From positions 1 to 15,296 of the forward strand of contig NZ_MRTH01000074.1 of NCBI RefSeq assembly GCF_001956045.1: DNA of 15,296 nt. The letters run 5' to 3'. Made by a program: the position numbers and the translations under genes. Position 1 is the first letter of the stretch; every line of letters starts with the position of its first letter. This stretch comes from Paenibacillus sp. FSL H7-0331. GTDB taxonomy: Bacteria > Bacillota > Bacilli > Paenibacillales > NBRC-103111. Shown one piece after another: positions 1 through 6,346 of the stretch. The notes beneath the pieces were generated by a model. It was not told the DNA's origin. It made no database searches and saw only the letters and a program-made list of their open reading frames with translations.

Positions 1-136
1 GCCGTCCCTTGGTCGTCGTGGAAAAGGTGCGAATTTCTTGCTTAGGTTTGCGATCTAATTCCCCATACAGAACACAGGCGACTACTGTTTCTTGGTGGAC
101 ATCAAGCCCAGCACATCTTTCTAAGATTGCTTCCAT
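1..136 (-). CDS. IS110-family transposase, N-terminal part (runs off the window)
   Basis: Only the first 45 codons are inside the window; the gene continues past position 1. The protein begins MEAILERCAGLDVHQETVVA and continues to a TFSTTTKG segment. This is the typical start of the RuvC-like DEDD domain of IS110-family transposases, and the first catalytic Asp is the D of GLDVH. These enzymes move circular element copies by recombination and, in characterised members, are guided by a structured bridge RNA encoded by the element. The ATG at 134-136 is preceded by AGGAGTG at a normal distance, which fixes the start. Upstream (137 to about 390) lies a noncoding, strongly structured leader, the arrangement expected for the IS110 subgroup rather than IS1111. 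Completeness cannot be judged here. A second, broken IS110-family copy lies at 13669-14465. Confidence 0.85.
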   Translation of the reverse strand, partial: MEAILERCAGLDVHQETVVACVLYGELDRKPKQEIRTFSTTTKGR

Positions 137-164
137 CCCACATATCACTCCTGAAATAGTTTAA

Positions 165-390
165 GTGATGCAGGTCATGTACCCTCAGAGTAAAAGAATT
201 TTTATACACGTGCTCTCAGCAACAATTGGCGGTGCTCGCGGGATACAGTCGGCCGGTTTGGGACTCAGCGTTTTCCTACCAAAAAAGTCTCGGCCTGTGA
301 CCTGCAGTTCCATTATGGAACATACAGATTCACAGGCCAAGACATTTTCATTCATGGTGGTGGCCGTCAGGCCATGTTAGTTTGGGACAC
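165..390 (-). ncRNA. Candidate IS110 bridge RNA / left-end leader
   Basis: Noncoding stretch between the IS110 start codon and the stop of the WYL regulator gene. Read in the transposase direction it holds a small hairpin (arms 370-374 and 361-365, TGGCC/GGCCA, 4-nt loop). A larger stem-loop follows: outer stem 330-338 with 292-300 (9 perfect pairs), a large two-sided internal loop, and an apical stem 316-321 with 307-312 (6 pairs, 3-nt loop). A stem carrying a wide internal loop is the architecture known for the target- and donor-binding loops of IS110 bridge RNAs. I could not identify a second such loop or the guide sequences. The end of the element is placed near 390 only because the neighbouring gene stops at 397; no target-site duplication is expected for this family. 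The boundaries are estimates. Confidence 0.4.
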
Positions 391-396
391 CCTCTA

Positions 397-1302
397 CTAT
401 TCCTTGTACTGATCCATGCTGTCTCGCAGAAGCTGGAGCACCATATCTCTCAGCGGGGGTGGGGATAGGACCTGTACATCGGGGCCGAAGCGGATCAGTT
501 TCCGGGCTGTAAACGGAAATTCTTCCAGCGGAACCGGGCCGCTCCAATGACCGTCCGTAACCGTATAGAAAATTGGGTCGTCCTTAGCGAGGCGCGCACC
601 AAAAGAGGAAAACCGAAGTAACACTTCGGCTGTCTCACGATTATCGGGAGTCTGCATCCACTCGGCGAGGGACGGGACTTCGAGATCAACCGATCCAGTT
701 CTCTCCACGTTTTGAATTCGATCCACCCGAAAGAGGAGCACCTTGTCCTCGTTACGAGCAGGCATGTACCAATAGCCGTTTTCGAAATATATGCCGAAGG
801 GGTACAATTTGTGCTCCTTTTCGCTTTTGGCGGACCTATAGGCGATCCGGATTTCCTGCTTGGTGATCGCCGCCTCCAAAATTTCCGTCGTCCAGGGTGC
901 AGGTTCATATAGCTGAATCATCCGGAAGGAGATGTGGCTGCGCATCTGATCGATGTTCGTCTGCACATCGGAAGGCAAGCTTCCGTAATACTGAACGGCC
1001 AGGTGGGAGCGAATCGCGTCAAATGGAAAATCGGGCACCTTTTCCAGTATTTCAAGCAACAGAAACAAGCCGAGCGCCTCGCTCCGGGTTAGCTGCAACG
1101 GCGGCAGGATACGGTTCTCCAGCGCGCGGTATCCGCCATGGGCCCCTTGTTCGCTGTACAATGGAAAACCGATTTGCTGCAGGTAATCCAGGTCGCGCTG
1201 GATGGTCCGAACTGAAACATTAAAGCGTTCTGCCAGCTCGCGGGCCGTAAACTTCTTTCGGGAGTCGATGATCCGCATCATGATTAATCTCCGCTCGTTC
1301 AT
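397..1302 (-). CDS. YafY-type HTH/WYL-domain transcriptional regulator
   Basis: 301-residue DNA-binding regulator. Residues 10-45 form an HTH_11/DeoR-like winged helix (TARELAERFNVSVRTIQRDL). A WYL sensor domain covers about 140-205, with W-Y-M at 178-180 and FRVDRI at 191-196. A C-terminal WCX-like extension ends in LRDSMDQYKE. WYL domains bind small ligands or nucleic acids, and length and order match the single-domain YafY group. The ATG at 1300-1302 has AGGAGG six bases upstream. The gene faces the decayed reductase at 1377, and regulators of this type are often divergent from a RibD/DHFR-like reductase, so it may have controlled that gene. A 7-bp dyad at 1314-1338 lies just upstream of its start codon and could be its operator. 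Its 3' end abuts the IS110 element without visible loss of coding sequence. The ligand is unknown. Confidence 0.88.
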   Translation of the reverse strand: MNERRLIMMRIIDSRKKFTARELAERFNVSVRTIQRDLDYLQQIGFPLYSEQGAHGGYRALENRILPPLQLTRSEALGLFLLLEILEKVPDFPFDAIRSHLAVQYYGSLPSDVQTNIDQMRSHISFRMIQLYEPAPWTTEILEAAITKQEIRIAYRSAKSEKEHKLYPFGIYFENGYWYMPARNEDKVLLFRVDRIQNVERTGSVDLEVPSLAEWMQTPDNRETAEVLLRFSSFGARLAKDDPIFYTVTDGHWSGPVPLEEFPFTARKLIRFGPDVQVLSPPPLRDMVLQLLRDSMDQYKE

Positions 1303-1313
1303 GGCATCCTCCT

Positions 1314-1338
1314 AATTACGTCAAGTTTTGTCGTAATT
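1314..1338. promoter_or_regulatory. Inverted repeat upstream of the WYL regulator (operator candidate)
   Basis: AATTACG at 1314-1320 and CGTAATT at 1332-1338 form a perfect 7-bp dyad with an 11-bp spacer, so half-site centres are 18 bp apart. It lies 12 bases upstream of the regulator's ATG, between the two divergent reading frames. Read on the minus strand, TTGATC (about 1367-1372) and TATGTT (about 1345-1350) with a 16-bp gap give a plausible promoter just upstream, so a bound regulator would block its own transcript. This is inference from position and symmetry. Confidence 0.4.
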
Positions 1339-1376
1339 CTATTGTAACATAATGGATAGAAGGGAGCGATCAAGAA

Positions 1377-1620
1377 ATGGAAATTCGAAAGTAGTATTGT
1401 ATATTGCGGTGAGTCTGGATGGTTACATTGCCCGTTCAGACGTGTCGGAGGACTGGCTGTTGGTGTAGAAGGCGATGGCGGGGACAACGGGTATGAGAAG
1501 TTTTACGATAACATCGGTGCGCTGATCATGGGCAGGCTTACGTATGATGAGGTGCTCAAACAATCGGACGATTTCCCGTATAAAATAAGGTTGTGCAGAT
1601 TCGATGAGAACCCACGCTGA
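1377..1620 (+). pseudogene. Decayed RibD/DHFR-like reductase
   Basis: Remnant of a dihydrofolate-reductase-family (RibD C-terminal) protein. Correcting two one-base losses gives MEIRKVVLYIAVSLDGYIAR, a WLLGVEGDGGDNGYEKFYDN segment, then ALIMGRLTYDEVLKQSDDFP. The first break is in the A-run at 1388-1390 and the second in the G-run near 1465. After DDFPYK (about 1590) the similarity ends and an unrelated stop follows, so the C-terminal half, including the usual GG nucleotide-binding segment, is gone. A good ribosome binding site (AAGGGAG) precedes the ATG. It is divergent from the WYL regulator, a pairing common for this superfamily. The truncation shows true decay even if one frameshift were a sequencing error. 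Confidence 0.75.
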
Positions 1621-1722
1621 AGAAATGCTTGTATTGCTTTTAGGGAATTGCTCTGACGGATAGCATTGTGAAAAGATATCCTCTCTTTTATTAATATGAC
1701 ATAAGGTGACGTATTTGAGGTC

Positions 1723-1728
1723 TATAAT
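1723..1728 (+). promoter_or_regulatory. Candidate -10 box for the reductase at 1761
   Basis: A perfect TATAAT lies 32 bases before the start codon of the downstream reductase. No good -35 is found at 17 bp. ATGACA at 1696-1701 leaves a 21-bp gap, longer than usual, as seen in promoters that need an activator. Weak support. Confidence 0.35.
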
Positions 1729-1760
1729 GGGTGGTAGATTAACGAAAGGGGTAACAAATC

Positions 1761-2315
1761 ATGAAACGAAGAATAATTTTAGATTTAGCGGTTACTTTAG
1801 ATGGATTTATTGAAGGGAAAAATGGTGAAGTCGATTGGTGCATTATGGACTCTGAGCTTGGGTTTAATAATTTTTTAAATCAAATTGATACCATTTTATA
1901 TGGAAGAAAAAGCTATGATTTATGGGGACAATTTACTCCGGAAGTTGAACATACGGATTCTGAAAAAGAATTTTGGGAATTGGTTCATAGTAAAGAGAAA
2001 TATGTGTTTTCCAGGACGCAAATGGGGACTGATAATAAAGCAATATTCATAAATGATCGTATTCTTGAAGAAGTAAATGAATTAAAGAATAAGCCTGGTA
2101 AAGACATCTGGCTATATGGTGGAGCAAGTCTTATTACAACTTTTATCAATTTAGGACTCGTAGATGAATTTAGATTATCTGTTCACCCTGTGGTTTTGGG
2201 AGAAGGGAAACCGCTGTTTGTGGATATAAAACAGAGGTTGAATTTGAAAATGGTTAATACAAGAACGTTCTCCTCAGGTGTCGTACAACTAATTTATCAT
2301 TTGGATGGAAACTAA
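1761..2315 (+). CDS. Dihydrofolate reductase family protein (YyaP/YwjB-like)
   Basis: 184-residue protein of the RibD C-terminal/DHFR-like superfamily, NAD(P)H-dependent reductases whose substrates are mostly unknown. Residues 1-26 form the first strand and substrate loop (LDLAVTLDGFIEG, then VDW). TILYGRKSYDLW lies at 44-55. IWLYGGASL at 116-124 carries the Gly-Gly of the nucleotide-binding site, and HPVVLGEGKPLF at 142-153 is the conserved end motif. Length is normal and no break is visible. AAAGGGG precedes the ATG. The gene is clearly AT-richer than the regulator before it and the UvrA-like gene after it, which suggests a separate origin. It follows the decayed relative at 1377 but is too different from it to be a simple duplicate. 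True DHFR activity in folate synthesis is not implied. Confidence 0.85.
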   Translation: MKRRIILDLAVTLDGFIEGKNGEVDWCIMDSELGFNNFLNQIDTILYGRKSYDLWGQFTPEVEHTDSEKEFWELVHSKEKYVFSRTQMGTDNKAIFINDRILEEVNELKNKPGKDIWLYGGASLITTFINLGLVDEFRLSVHPVVLGEGKPLFVDIKQRLNLKMVNTRTFSSGVVQLIYHLDGN

Positions 2316-2344
2316 TTATATTTCACATTCCAATGATAAAAAAC

Positions 2345-2388
2345 AGCGGCAAGTCTACGACTTTATTTTCTGGTCTTCGACCGCCGCT
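2345..2388. terminator. Terminator-like hairpin after the reductase gene
   Basis: AGCGGC (2345-2350) pairs with GCCGCT (2383-2388), with further interrupted GTC/GAC pairing inside. The A-run just before it would give a U-tract on the minus strand; the plus side is followed only by a T-poor stretch. The loop is long and the stem interrupted, so function is uncertain. Confidence 0.35.
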
Positions 2389-2422
2389 TATTCATTTATT
2401 GGGTTCAGTTTAAAACTTTGTT

Positions 2423-2548
2423 TTCGTCCCGGTTGCTCTGGCGAGTCTTGCTGCATCGTTAGCTTTCCAGGTGCCGAACAAACTTTATTTGCACGGAGAA
2501 CATTCGTTTAATCATGACACCTCTTGTCATGATTCTTCAGTTATACTG
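2423..2548 (+). other. Possible gene tail, unidentified
   Basis: An open frame without a start reads FVPVALASLAASLAFQVPNK and ends at TGA 2546-2548. Its Ala/Leu-rich beginning resembles the last membrane helix of a transporter followed by a short tail. It could be the end of a lost gene or chance. Its end overlaps the palindrome at 2510-2534, which argues against an intact gene here. Confidence 0.2.
2510..2534. promoter_or_regulatory. 25-bp perfect palindrome upstream of the UvrA-like gene
   Basis: AATCATGACA (2510-2519) and TGTCATGATT (2525-2534) are perfect 10-bp inverted arms around a 5-base centre, CCTCT. No T-run follows, so it is not a typical terminator. It lies 51-75 bases before the UvrA-like start codon and directly before a TATACT box at 2542-2547. 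Size, symmetry and position fit an operator for a dimeric repressor of the TetR or MarR type. No gene for such a repressor is next to it. Confidence 0.45.
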
Positions 2549-2584
2549 TGAAAACTTAGAATATAGAAATCGGAGGTGGAGTCT

Positions 2585-4861
2585 ATGAACGTCTATGATA
2601 TCGTAATTGAAGGAGCACGCGAGAATAATCTGAAAAACGTGAATGTCCGCATCCCGAAGCGAAAAATCACGATCTTCACTGGCGTCTCGGGCTCGGGCAA
2701 ATCTTCTCTGGTTTTCGACACCATCAGCGCCGAAGCTCAGCGGCAGCTTAACGAGACGTTTTCCGCATTCATCCGCAATCGGCTGCCCCGGTTTAGTCAG
2801 CCGGATACCGATCTCATCGAGAACTTGTCCACAGCGGTTGTTATCGACCAGAAACGGCTCGGTGGCAACTCCCGTTCGACGGTCGGCACGATCACGGATA
2901 TTTATGCGATGATCCGGCTGCTTTTCTCCAGAATTGGTAAACCTTTTGCCGGCAATTCGCATGTTTTCTCATTTAACGACCCGGCCGGCATGTGCCCGGA
3001 ATGCTCCGGAGTCGGACAGGTGGTGCAGTTTGATGTGGATAAGCTGCTTGACAGGTCCAAATCGCTGAATGATGGCGCAATCCTGTTCCCCGTTTTTAAA
3101 GTAGGAAGTTGGTACTTGAATACGTATTCTCATTCCGGCTTGTTCGACAACGACAAGCGGCTCGCCGACTATACGCCGGCAGAATGGGATACCCTCCTCC
3201 ACGGCAAAGAAAGCAAGATCGTATACCGCACCAAAGGCGGCGATATTGAATCGGATTACGAAGGTCTGCTGCCCAAGCTCACCCGCCTGTATTTAAAACG
3301 GGACAGCAGCGAGATGTCAGATGCCAAACGCGAAACCATTGACCGCTTTCTATCCATTAGGGAGTGTAACCTTTGCGGGGGAAGCCGGCTTAATCAAGTG
3401 GTCTTGGGCTGCCGGATTAGCGGTTACAACATAGCCCAATGCGCGGGTATGGAGATTGGAAGGCTAATACGTATGATCGAATCCATTCGGGAACCCGTTG
3501 CTGGCCCGATGATTGACGGGATTCTGACCCGGCTGAACCATCTGGTCTCTATTGGGCTGGAGTATTTGAGTCTGGACCGACAGACCGCAACTTTGTCGGG
3601 CGGGGAATCGCAGCGCATCAAGATGGTCCGTCATCTGAGCAGCAGTCTTACCGACATGATCTACATCTTCGACGAGCCGAGCATCGGGCTGCATCCGCGG
3701 GATGTCCATCGTCTGAACGGAATGCTGCGCCAGCTCCGGGACAAAGGGAATACCGTACTCGTCGTCGAACATGACCGCGAAGTCATGGAGATCGCCGATT
3801 ACATCATTGATGTCGGACCTCATGCGGGAACCCACGGCGGAGAAATCGTCTACGAAGGCGACTTTGCGGGCTTGCTCCGAGCGGATACCTTGACAGGACG
3901 GTACTTGAAGCAAAGTCTGCCCTTGAAAACTTCAACAAGGGTGCCCAAGGGTCGGATGACCGTAGCCGGCGCTAGCCTGCACAATCTTAAGGATGTGACC
4001 GTCGATATACCCGTCGGTGTGCTGACCGTGGTAACGGGAGTAGCCGGCTCAGGTAAAAGTACATTGATTAACGGAGCATTCCTACCATCGTACCCAGAGT
4101 CGATTGTTATCGACCAGTCGGCCGTGGGCGCATCCATCCGCTCCAATACGGCCACTTATACGGGAATGATGGATGAGATCCGCCGGCTGTTCGCAGCCGC
4201 CAACAAGGTGAGCCCATCATTGTTCAGCTTCAACTCCAAGGGAGCCTGTTCCAACTGTCAGGGTCTCGGGATGATATACACGGATTTGGCCTTTCTCGAG
4301 CCTATAAGGACGGCATGTGAAATATGCGCGGGCAAGCGGTTCAGCGATGAAGTGCTGCAGTATAAACTGAACGGAAAATCCATCAGCGACGTCCTCGGTA
4401 TGACGGTCCGGGAAGCTTCAGCGTTCTTCAGCGGGAAGGAACTGCTCCGTCAAATGCGGACGCTTGAGGATGTGGGACTCGGATACGTAACGCTGGGCCA
4501 GCCTCTGAGCACCTTGTCGGGTGGGGAATGCCAACGCATCAAACTGGCCGGGGAACTTCACAAGGAAGGTAGTCTCTATGTATTGGACGAGCCGACAACC
4601 GGACTGCATATGTCCGATATCTCCTGTCTGATGGACATTATGAACCGCCTGGTCGACGGGGGCAACACGGTGGTGGTCATCGAGCACAACCTGGATGTGA
4701 TCAAGAGCGCGGATTGGATTATTGACATGGGTCCCGAGGGCGGCCACCGGGGTGGCCGAATTGTATTCGAAGGCACTCCTGTCCAGCTTGCTGCTTCCGA
4801 GCACTCGATAACGGGGGCGTATTTGCGCAAGGCAGAAACCGGCCAGGGAGCGTCTTCCTGA
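2585..4861 (+). CDS. Short UvrA-like double-ABC ATPase
   Basis: 758-residue protein with two UvrA-type ATPase modules. Module 1: Walker A GVSGSGKSS at 33-41, CPEC at 137-140 and CNLC at 261-264 (zinc ligands), signature LSGGESQR at 337-344, DEPS at 363-366, switch His 396. Module 2: GVAGSGKST at 485-493, CSNC at 555-558 and CEIC at 578-581, LSGGECQR at 644-651, DEPTTGLH at 668-675. Canonical UvrA is about 940 residues; this one is shorter, and most of the loss lies between Walker A and the first zinc module, where UvrA binds UvrB. It therefore resembles the short UvrA2/DrrC-like group, proposed to strip drugs or lesions from DNA without UvrB. I chose the ATG at 2585 because GGAGGTGG at 2572-2579 sits at the correct distance; a GTG at 2576 lies inside that site. 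A palindrome upstream suggests regulated expression. GC content is high relative to its neighbours. Confidence 0.88.
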   Translation: MNVYDIVIEGARENNLKNVNVRIPKRKITIFTGVSGSGKSSLVFDTISAEAQRQLNETFSAFIRNRLPRFSQPDTDLIENLSTAVVIDQKRLGGNSRSTVGTITDIYAMIRLLFSRIGKPFAGNSHVFSFNDPAGMCPECSGVGQVVQFDVDKLLDRSKSLNDGAILFPVFKVGSWYLNTYSHSGLFDNDKRLADYTPAEWDTLLHGKESKIVYRTKGGDIESDYEGLLPKLTRLYLKRDSSEMSDAKRETIDRFLSIRECNLCGGSRLNQVVLGCRISGYNIAQCAGMEIGRLIRMIESIREPVAGPMIDGILTRLNHLVSIGLEYLSLDRQTATLSGGESQRIKMVRHLSSSLTDMIYIFDEPSIGLHPRDVHRLNGMLRQLRDKGNTVLVVEHDREVMEIADYIIDVGPHAGTHGGEIVYEGDFAGLLRADTLTGRYLKQSLPLKTSTRVPKGRMTVAGASLHNLKDVTVDIPVGVLTVVTGVAGSGKSTLINGAFLPSYPESIVIDQSAVGASIRSNTATYTGMMDEIRRLFAAANKVSPSLFSFNSKGACSNCQGLGMIYTDLAFLEPIRTACEICAGKRFSDEVLQYKLNGKSISDVLGMTVREASAFFSGKELLRQMRTLEDVGLGYVTLGQPLSTLSGGECQRIKLAGELHKEGSLYVLDEPTTGLHMSDISCLMDIMNRLVDGGNTVVVIEHNLDVIKSADWIIDMGPEGGHRGGRIVFEGTPVQLAASEHSITGAYLRKAETGQGASS

Positions 4862-4863
4862 CG

Positions 4864-5202
4864 GGTACGTTGCAACGGACCCTATTCCAAAACATCGATA
4901 CTGTCTTTATCTGTATGGCACTCAATAACGATTTTAATCTGCGTAGACTTGAGCGGTATTTGTCGATTGCATGGGACAGTGAAGCAACACTGATTGTTGT
5001 TCTTACGAAATCGGATTTGCGTGATGTTCTCCAATCAAGATTTGATGAAGTATCCATGGTTACCATAGGCGTAGATGTGCTTACAACAACAGGGTTATCC
5101 GAAGATGGCTTCCTTGCTATCAAAGGGTATATGGCACTTGGGAAAGACCTTTGTCTTTATCGGATCATCCTGTCGCCTCTCACTTCCGCTGACGAAAGAT
5201 GA
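4864..5202 (+). pseudogene. rsgA: Fragment of RsgA-type ribosome-dependent GTPase
   Basis: Internal piece of a circularly permuted GTPase of the RsgA (YjeQ/YloQ) family, which acts in 30S ribosome maturation. NIDTVFICMALNNDFNLRRL, a YLSIAWDSEAT segment and VVLTKSDL (the G4 motif TKxD) are clear family signatures. The N-terminal OB-fold part is absent, because the fragment starts right after the UvrA-like stop codon. Near 5145 the frame changes; in the next frame the text continues GKTFVFIGSSC, where the P-loop GSSGVGKS should follow, and then stops matching. The P-loop and the whole C-terminal zinc domain are lost, so it cannot be active. It is probably a recombination scar, with the working rsgA elsewhere. 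Confidence 0.8.
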
Positions 5203-5504
5203 ACGGCGACAGATTTTATTCAACACCAGTAAGATGACATATTGTTTTTTTCATTACAGCAAGAAGTGCAATTAAAGAGGATATACAACAGGATGTAGTT
5301 CTGCAGAAATTACAGCAAAGAGCACATGACTCACATGACTCGGTAAACAGTAAAAACGATCGCTAGTCGACCTCCTCCAGTATTGATTTGACCACATTGT
5401 TTGGAATGTGTTTGTATTACTGTAAAAACGTTTTTTTGAAATTGGCCGATTGAGCAAACGGATAACTATAAATCAATAAGACAAACAGGCCCGGAGGTCG
5501 GTTA
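5203..5504. other. Intergenic stretch with debris and a repeat copy
   Basis: No intact gene. A plus-strand frame ending at TAG 5364-5366 reads KEDIQQDVVLQKLQQRAHDS and looks like a hydrophilic coiled-coil tail of a lost protein; I cannot assign it. The last part (5451-5480) is a half copy of the repeat family described at 9804. The TTG start of the next gene has its ribosome binding site at 5492-5497. Confidence 0.4.
5451..5480 (+). repeat. Bipartite intergenic repeat, copy R1 (first half only)
   Basis: Contains AAACGGATAACT followed by TCAATAA. It shares an identical ACGGATAACT and the same downstream TCAATAA with copy R3 at 9804. It lies just upstream of the membrane-protein gene at 5505. 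No second half is seen. Confidence 0.45.
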
Positions 5505-5895
5505 TTGGAATACGTTAGGGAATACGTTAGGGATTACGCCATGTATGCATCCGTATTTGGCATGTTTAGTTTTATTTGGTTCGGCTGGGCACAAGAAAGT
5601 CCCAAGCCCAGCTGGCGATTATATTGGCAAGGCATCCGGTATTGCGCTTTTAGTATGCTTAATGGGTGTCTATTTAAGTGTGACGAACTGGGATGCGCCA
5701 TCCGTTTTGATGGAGACATCGGCCTTCCGAGATTATTTGATTTCGTTTTATGCAGAATTTGTTTTGGCTGGCGCTGGTGCTTTTGTGCTGATCAGAACAT
5801 TGCGTGGGATTATTTCATCTGTCGTTTTCTTTTTATCAGAGGCATATACGTTAGGGTCTACTCCAGCGAATGCAACTAGCTTTTTGGGTGATTAA
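5505..5895 (+). pseudogene. Frameshifted small membrane protein
   Basis: TTG start at 5505 with GGAGG seven bases upstream. The first frame gives LEYVREYVRDYAMYASVFGM and then SFIWFGWAQES, a membrane helix. Near 5620, around TTATATT, the sense moves to the +1 frame, which continues IGKASGIALLVCLMGVYLSV (second helix), APSVLMETSAFRDYL, then FYAEFVLAGAGAFVLIRTL (third helix) and ends at 5895. A one-base gain explains the switch. The first codons contain a 12-bp tandem duplication (5508-5519 and 5520-5531), giving EYVR twice. I recognise no function; it looks like a multi-helix inner-membrane protein of unknown role. The end after residue 110 is poorly hydrophobic and may also be out of frame. 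Confidence 0.55.
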
Positions 5896-6287
5896 ACCGA
5901 TCGATCTCACCGATTTCGGAGACAATCGTTCATATGATCAGAAAAGGATTGGCCGAATGTACTCATCATTCGTCTGTCCTTTCAACAGTTGAATTGATTC
6001 ATGTACTATTTGGATTGGCAACATAGTCAAACCAATATAGCGTGGGCACACGTAGTTTTTATATTTTTAGCAACACAACCGCTTTAAATCCCCGTCAGGA
6101 ATAAATGGAATAAAAGACGGGATTTTTATTACGTGCGCCTAGATTGGCGTTATCTCGTAGGTTCAAGTTCTTTTGACCGCACCATACTTACATACCCGAG
6201 AAGCCTTGAATAGCAAGGATTATTTTCTTTTATTCCAAATTTGGGTGGTATTGTTTTTCGCTTCTTCAACAATTTCTTTTTTAATTG
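5896..6287. other. Intergenic stretch: gene tail, terminator, ECF41 promoter upstream region
   Basis: A short plus-strand frame (6001-6087) ends IAWAHVVFIFLATQPL and stops immediately before a terminator hairpin, so it is probably the tail of a lost membrane-protein gene. The segment 6131-6287 up to the ECF41 promoter has no convincing gene. An open frame through it joins the oxidoreductase frame, but it runs across the promoter and has no ribosome binding site. Confidence 0.4.
6086..6128 (+). terminator. Rho-independent terminator
   Basis: AAATCCCCGTC (6086-6096) pairs with GACGGGATTT (6116-6125) with one bulged C. The 19-base loop is followed by TTATT. It begins at the stop codon of the small frame ending at 6087 and insulates the ECF41 operon from upstream transcription. 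Confidence 0.65.
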
Positions 6288-6314
6288 TGTCACATTCCGC
6301 CTCCCTTCCCCGTC
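6288..6314 (+). promoter_or_regulatory. ECF41-type sigma factor promoter
   Basis: TGTCACA at 6288-6294, exactly 16 bases, then CGTC at 6311-6314. This is the promoter motif I know for ECF41 sigma factors (-35 TGTCACA, -10 CGTC). The transcript would start near 6320, about 25 bases before the oxidoreductase ATG at 6347. An ECF41 sigma factor is the second gene of the operon it would drive, so the motif and its reader are encoded together, consistent with autoregulation. Confidence 0.85.
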
Positions 6315-6346
6315 ATACGGGTACAAAATCGAAAGGGATGATTCCG

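Noticed and set aside
165..380. 71-codon plus-strand frame opposite the IS110 leader
   Set aside because: No ribosome binding site, no recognisable protein, and it lies across the structured leader of the IS110 element.
2576..2584. GTG start for the UvrA-like gene
   Set aside because: The GTG is part of the GGAGGTGG ribosome binding site that serves the ATG at 2585.
6173..6346. Upstream extension of the oxidoreductase frame
   Set aside because: It would contain the ECF41 promoter, has no ribosome binding site, and the family begins at the FAD motif near the ATG at 6347.
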